Positions 60,101-64,000 of a stretch of DNA of 64,000 bases are shown here, piece after piece (the first letter of the stretch is position 1; every line of letters begins with the position of its first letter). The translations under genes were made by a program, and so were the position numbers. The DNA comes from Anaeromassilibacillus sp. An250 (lineage in GTDB: Bacteria; Bacillota; Clostridia; Oscillospirales; Acutalibacteraceae). The notes below the pieces were generated by a model. It made no database searches. It was not told the DNA's origin and was given only the letters and a program-made list of their open reading frames with translations. The DNA lies in assembly GCF_002159845.1 (NCBI RefSeq), contig NZ_NFJK01000013.1, positions 1 to 64,000 of the forward strand, in the 5' to 3' direction.

Positions 60101-60181
60101 AAGCCGGGCGAGAGCACGGGCGTTTATACGACCCTGCCCGGCCAGAACCCGGTCCGCCATTGCGTTGTGACCATCGGCTAA
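54170..60181 (+). CDS. Giant secreted GH2 glycosidase with discoidin, cohesin-like and FIVAR domains
   Basis: The 2003-residue product has a signal peptide (1-33, ending AAWAAG). Domains in order: GH2 sugar-binding domain (about 55-205), Ig-like sandwich (205-325), and TIM barrel (325-600). The acid/base is Glu450 in the SLNES motif and the nucleophile is Glu515 in VIVSEYG. An Ig-like DUF4982-type domain (610-735) and a bacterial Ig-like domain (about 735-840) follow. Two or three discoidin-type (F5/8C) segments lie at about 865-1005, 1010-1140 and 1145-1275. A cohesin-like domain lies at about 1365-1505. Three or four FIVAR repeats (about 1605-1875; pattern DYTAASWEAFQDALAAAQ) precede a Ser-rich linker near 1880. 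A C-terminal domain (about 1900-2003) closes the protein. It probably removes beta-linked galactose or related sugars from glycans outside the cell; the specificity is unknown. Start ATG 54170 with AAGGAGAAGA. It forms an operon with the next GH2 gene. Confidence 0.9.
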   Translation: MKTAWQKWTACLLATLMVLGSVFAGPGVAAWAAGPDDGNAAALPSSAAEPGRETINFNNDWLYYKGDITGAEAVDFEDSEWLYVNLPHSTIHYTPDNYYQKDLGVFWYRKHFTVPEEMQGKKLYITFEAAMQAAEVWLNGEKVGSHQGGYTAFVIDLTDFVSYGEENVIAVRIDTRPNTAFNPGKTNPDFQYFGGLYRNVYLTAMDTLHVSDAVYENEAAGGGLFLTAPSVTKESATVKAQTDVKNEGAQAEDTTVRTEIVDEDGSVVATKEDTASIEAGERYAFTQELVVETPRLWSVNTPELYTVRTTVLTGDTVRDSLETTYGIRKVEWKRDGCYINDEFVELNGVNLHSETGMLGNAQSNDAIFEEVRRLKEWGFDFIRMSHYPHAPAFYAACDKYGVAVIDCLSGWQQFVNTDSFKNATYQEVRDMFHMNRNYCSIVAWEPSLNESSYNQAWAQEVQRISHEEYPTDGDSRIYTGGWRYWNVFDMGVGTPQANVIGDAATYSDKPVIVSEYGDWNYGGYTSTTRVTREPAHTKFNGGDEGMLIQCDNLQESMALNRSQEWGGAYAYWQYADYAGFDTTDLTYCGVVDIYRIPKFSAYFVQSQRDADIDLSEYGIDSGPMVFVANTWASDSPDQVRVFSNCDEVELFVNGESIGRQTPDTQMWGPHGDGSPNNYPAEGAGKYISTENLKHPPFTFDLSAYTPGEGTITAVGYIDGQQVAEYVRRAPEEAAQLTLEAENDEPLKLDGSTAKLVWVDVRDANGTVVNTADNAITFSVDGPGIVVGDKTEADEGQATKTITALGGQMGVWVRSKRGSGDITLTATSNGLTTATLTIPTETVEGLPEVPEGGDADEADYVAPEQPATDNLFLNKPASASSENTSSQLGVEAAERANDGDETTKWCARVTDTSDSSVGPHWWQVDMGDTYNLESVEILFEMNTNYKYQIAVSDSPDMTQADVVVDRSSNAESVQRVTENIDRECRYVRVYVNCPASNIWPCILEVKGVGESLNTNVALGKDATASREGSGHPASDAVDGDPSTYWTNAAMGAANWQVDLGGDYQINQVDVDFVWGDGSLMHNFTLQSSMDGNSWTDVATYSGPDKTASLQVDTLARYLRVYNLYAGDGTRDWTEIAEFCAYGSEAAEETRLDYGAPSYASSSAADSDPSYGNDGDPAKYWVPAPDDASPWWYYDAGGLYDMSNVQLTWNSEQSHRYTIDLSVDGETWTTVADHMDGSEALTLTNDDISGLARYVRISLPAGSTEGFWINSTGREASARLVTGVETLDSVEAYVGTAFEDLDLPDEISATLEGDLSTKLPVVWDEDSYRADTAEEQTITGTLTMIPGVKNSDGVKASIVVDVQEIPEQTVSMALTAPETVAPGSTFTVTHSFSGLGELMDPLYIVQMDLTYPEGLTCESVVPNDGIDGNLTVGIHNDEQKVTILYDSNTFDGLPTDASGLFTATFAVDEAMAEGDYTIGMGNVIALTVDGNDVGSALQNAAVQVGQTAPETADLTVTFNGKDAKLWIDGEEQTIANLLGTYKQADVANGEALTFDFTPAVDGRIFRAVTVNGGEPELIGEDSYTYTGTMDTLNPTLSFAFETVSKTTLQAVIDYAQARIDAGDVDNLVPAVQEKFQKAFDAAVEVNDDPAATQDEINEAWSNLLDALHYLDFTVGDKTKLEELVAIAETLDEADYTAASWEAFQDALAAAQETVEDENAVQNDIDSAYDALYDAMMDLAGTADRTTLDMVIAEAEAIRAGLDSYLEEGKQEFLDALEAAKAIGNDATQAEVDAAAEALNRAMADLRKAPDREELEALLSRMESKDLSSYTASSAAAFTAAKNNLAAVLAKSDATPEELAAAQDTALQAEKNLKKKTQNSSSQGSSSSSSNSGNAYGAAGTATVNPVVNAAQSVVEQTSVRSDTTLPFTLTRGSAYCFKMTVLNGSNVMPSFTVGNGSVLKTQFVARSGNDYYFRVYATGKPGESTGVYTTLPGQNPVRHCVVTIG

Positions 60182-60193
60182 ATGCAGAATCCT

Positions 60194-60259
60194 GCAATCC
60201 CCTCGGATGGGAAGGCCCTTGCGCGGGAGATGGAATGGCATCTCCTGCGCGGGGATTGC
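60194..60259. other. Long hairpin between the two GH2 genes
   Basis: Outer arms GCAATCCCC and GGGGATTGC (60194-60202, 60251-60259) surround an inner GGAGATG/CATCTCC stem. No T-run follows, so it may be a processing or attenuation structure setting different levels of the two enzymes. Confidence 0.6.
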
Positions 60260-60325
60260 GGATTTGCTTTCCCGGGGACGCCCGTCCCGCGAAAGGGGCG
60301 GGGCGGTTCCGGAACGGTGGAGTGA

Positions 60326-64000
<3,675 letters not shown>

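Noticed and set aside
54146-60241. A 2031-codon open frame on the minus strand opposite the first GH2 gene
   Set aside because: It is an antisense shadow produced by GC-rich codon use. The plus strand has a signal peptide, catalytic motifs and a ribosome site; the minus frame has none.

Overview
The window reads as a chromosomal segment of a moderately high-GC, strictly anaerobic Clostridia-type Firmicute, probably a gut Oscillospirales/Ruminococcaceae relative. This is inferred from strong AGGAGG ribosome sites, several TTG/GTG starts, a clostridial 2[4Fe-4S] ferredoxin, rubrerythrin, the yaaO-darA-holB-ricT-rsmI housekeeping order and very large secreted glycosidases. No rRNA, tRNA, CRISPR array, transposase or phage gene was recognised.

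Layout. 0.1-8.4 kb: proline genes proB-proA, a membrane protein, three small conserved genes of unknown role on the opposite strand, a phosphoesterase, a phosphosugar mutase and a DUF7916-type protein. 8.5-14.6 kb: an accessory, visibly more AT-rich stretch with 73-bp tandem repeats, then a tandemly duplicated cassette on the minus strand. It holds a secreted matrixin-like metalloprotease, three copies of a secreted family (here called family B), a small membrane-anchored protein, and a chimera joining that protein's N-terminus to the protease active-site end. 14.6-23.1 kb: decarboxylase, c-di-AMP receptor, DNA polymerase III delta prime, RicT, ferredoxin, two methyltransferases, an acetyltransferase, rubrerythrin and an XRE regulator. 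23.5-29.7 kb: YdcF protein, an ECF sigma factor overlapping a gene for a fused LCP/propeller membrane protein, a fourth family B lipoprotein and a DUF3592 protein. 30-33.5 kb: ilvB-ilvN-ilvC.

33.9-48 kb: a frameshifted C-type-lectin surface protein, a YczE/YitT membrane protein, a two-gene ADP-ribosyltransferase-like module, two DUF975 membrane proteins, a fifth family B lipoprotein, a VOC protein, a PadR/DUF1700/DUF4097 envelope-stress module, DegV, a macrodomain protein, and a small operon (DUF434, TfoX C-terminal, an 18-codon mini-ORF, MmcQ/YjbR, an unknown). 48-53.5 kb: an iron regulon with feoA-feoA-feoB, a Cys-rich Feo peptide, a short DtxR-like regulator with altered metal ligands, flavodoxin and DUF3793. 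It is threaded with copies of the palindrome GTTAG-N6-CTAAC. 54-64 kb: two giant secreted GH2 glycosidases in tandem; the second runs off the window.

Most noteworthy candidates: the protease/family B cassette with its chimera and five dispersed family B copies; the ADP-ribosyltransferase-like two-gene module with its own strong promoter; the iron regulon whose regulator has Cys where DtxR proteins have Glu/His ligands; and the LCP-LCP-propeller protein coupled to an ECF sigma factor. Two genes look broken by a single base, which could be real or sequence error.
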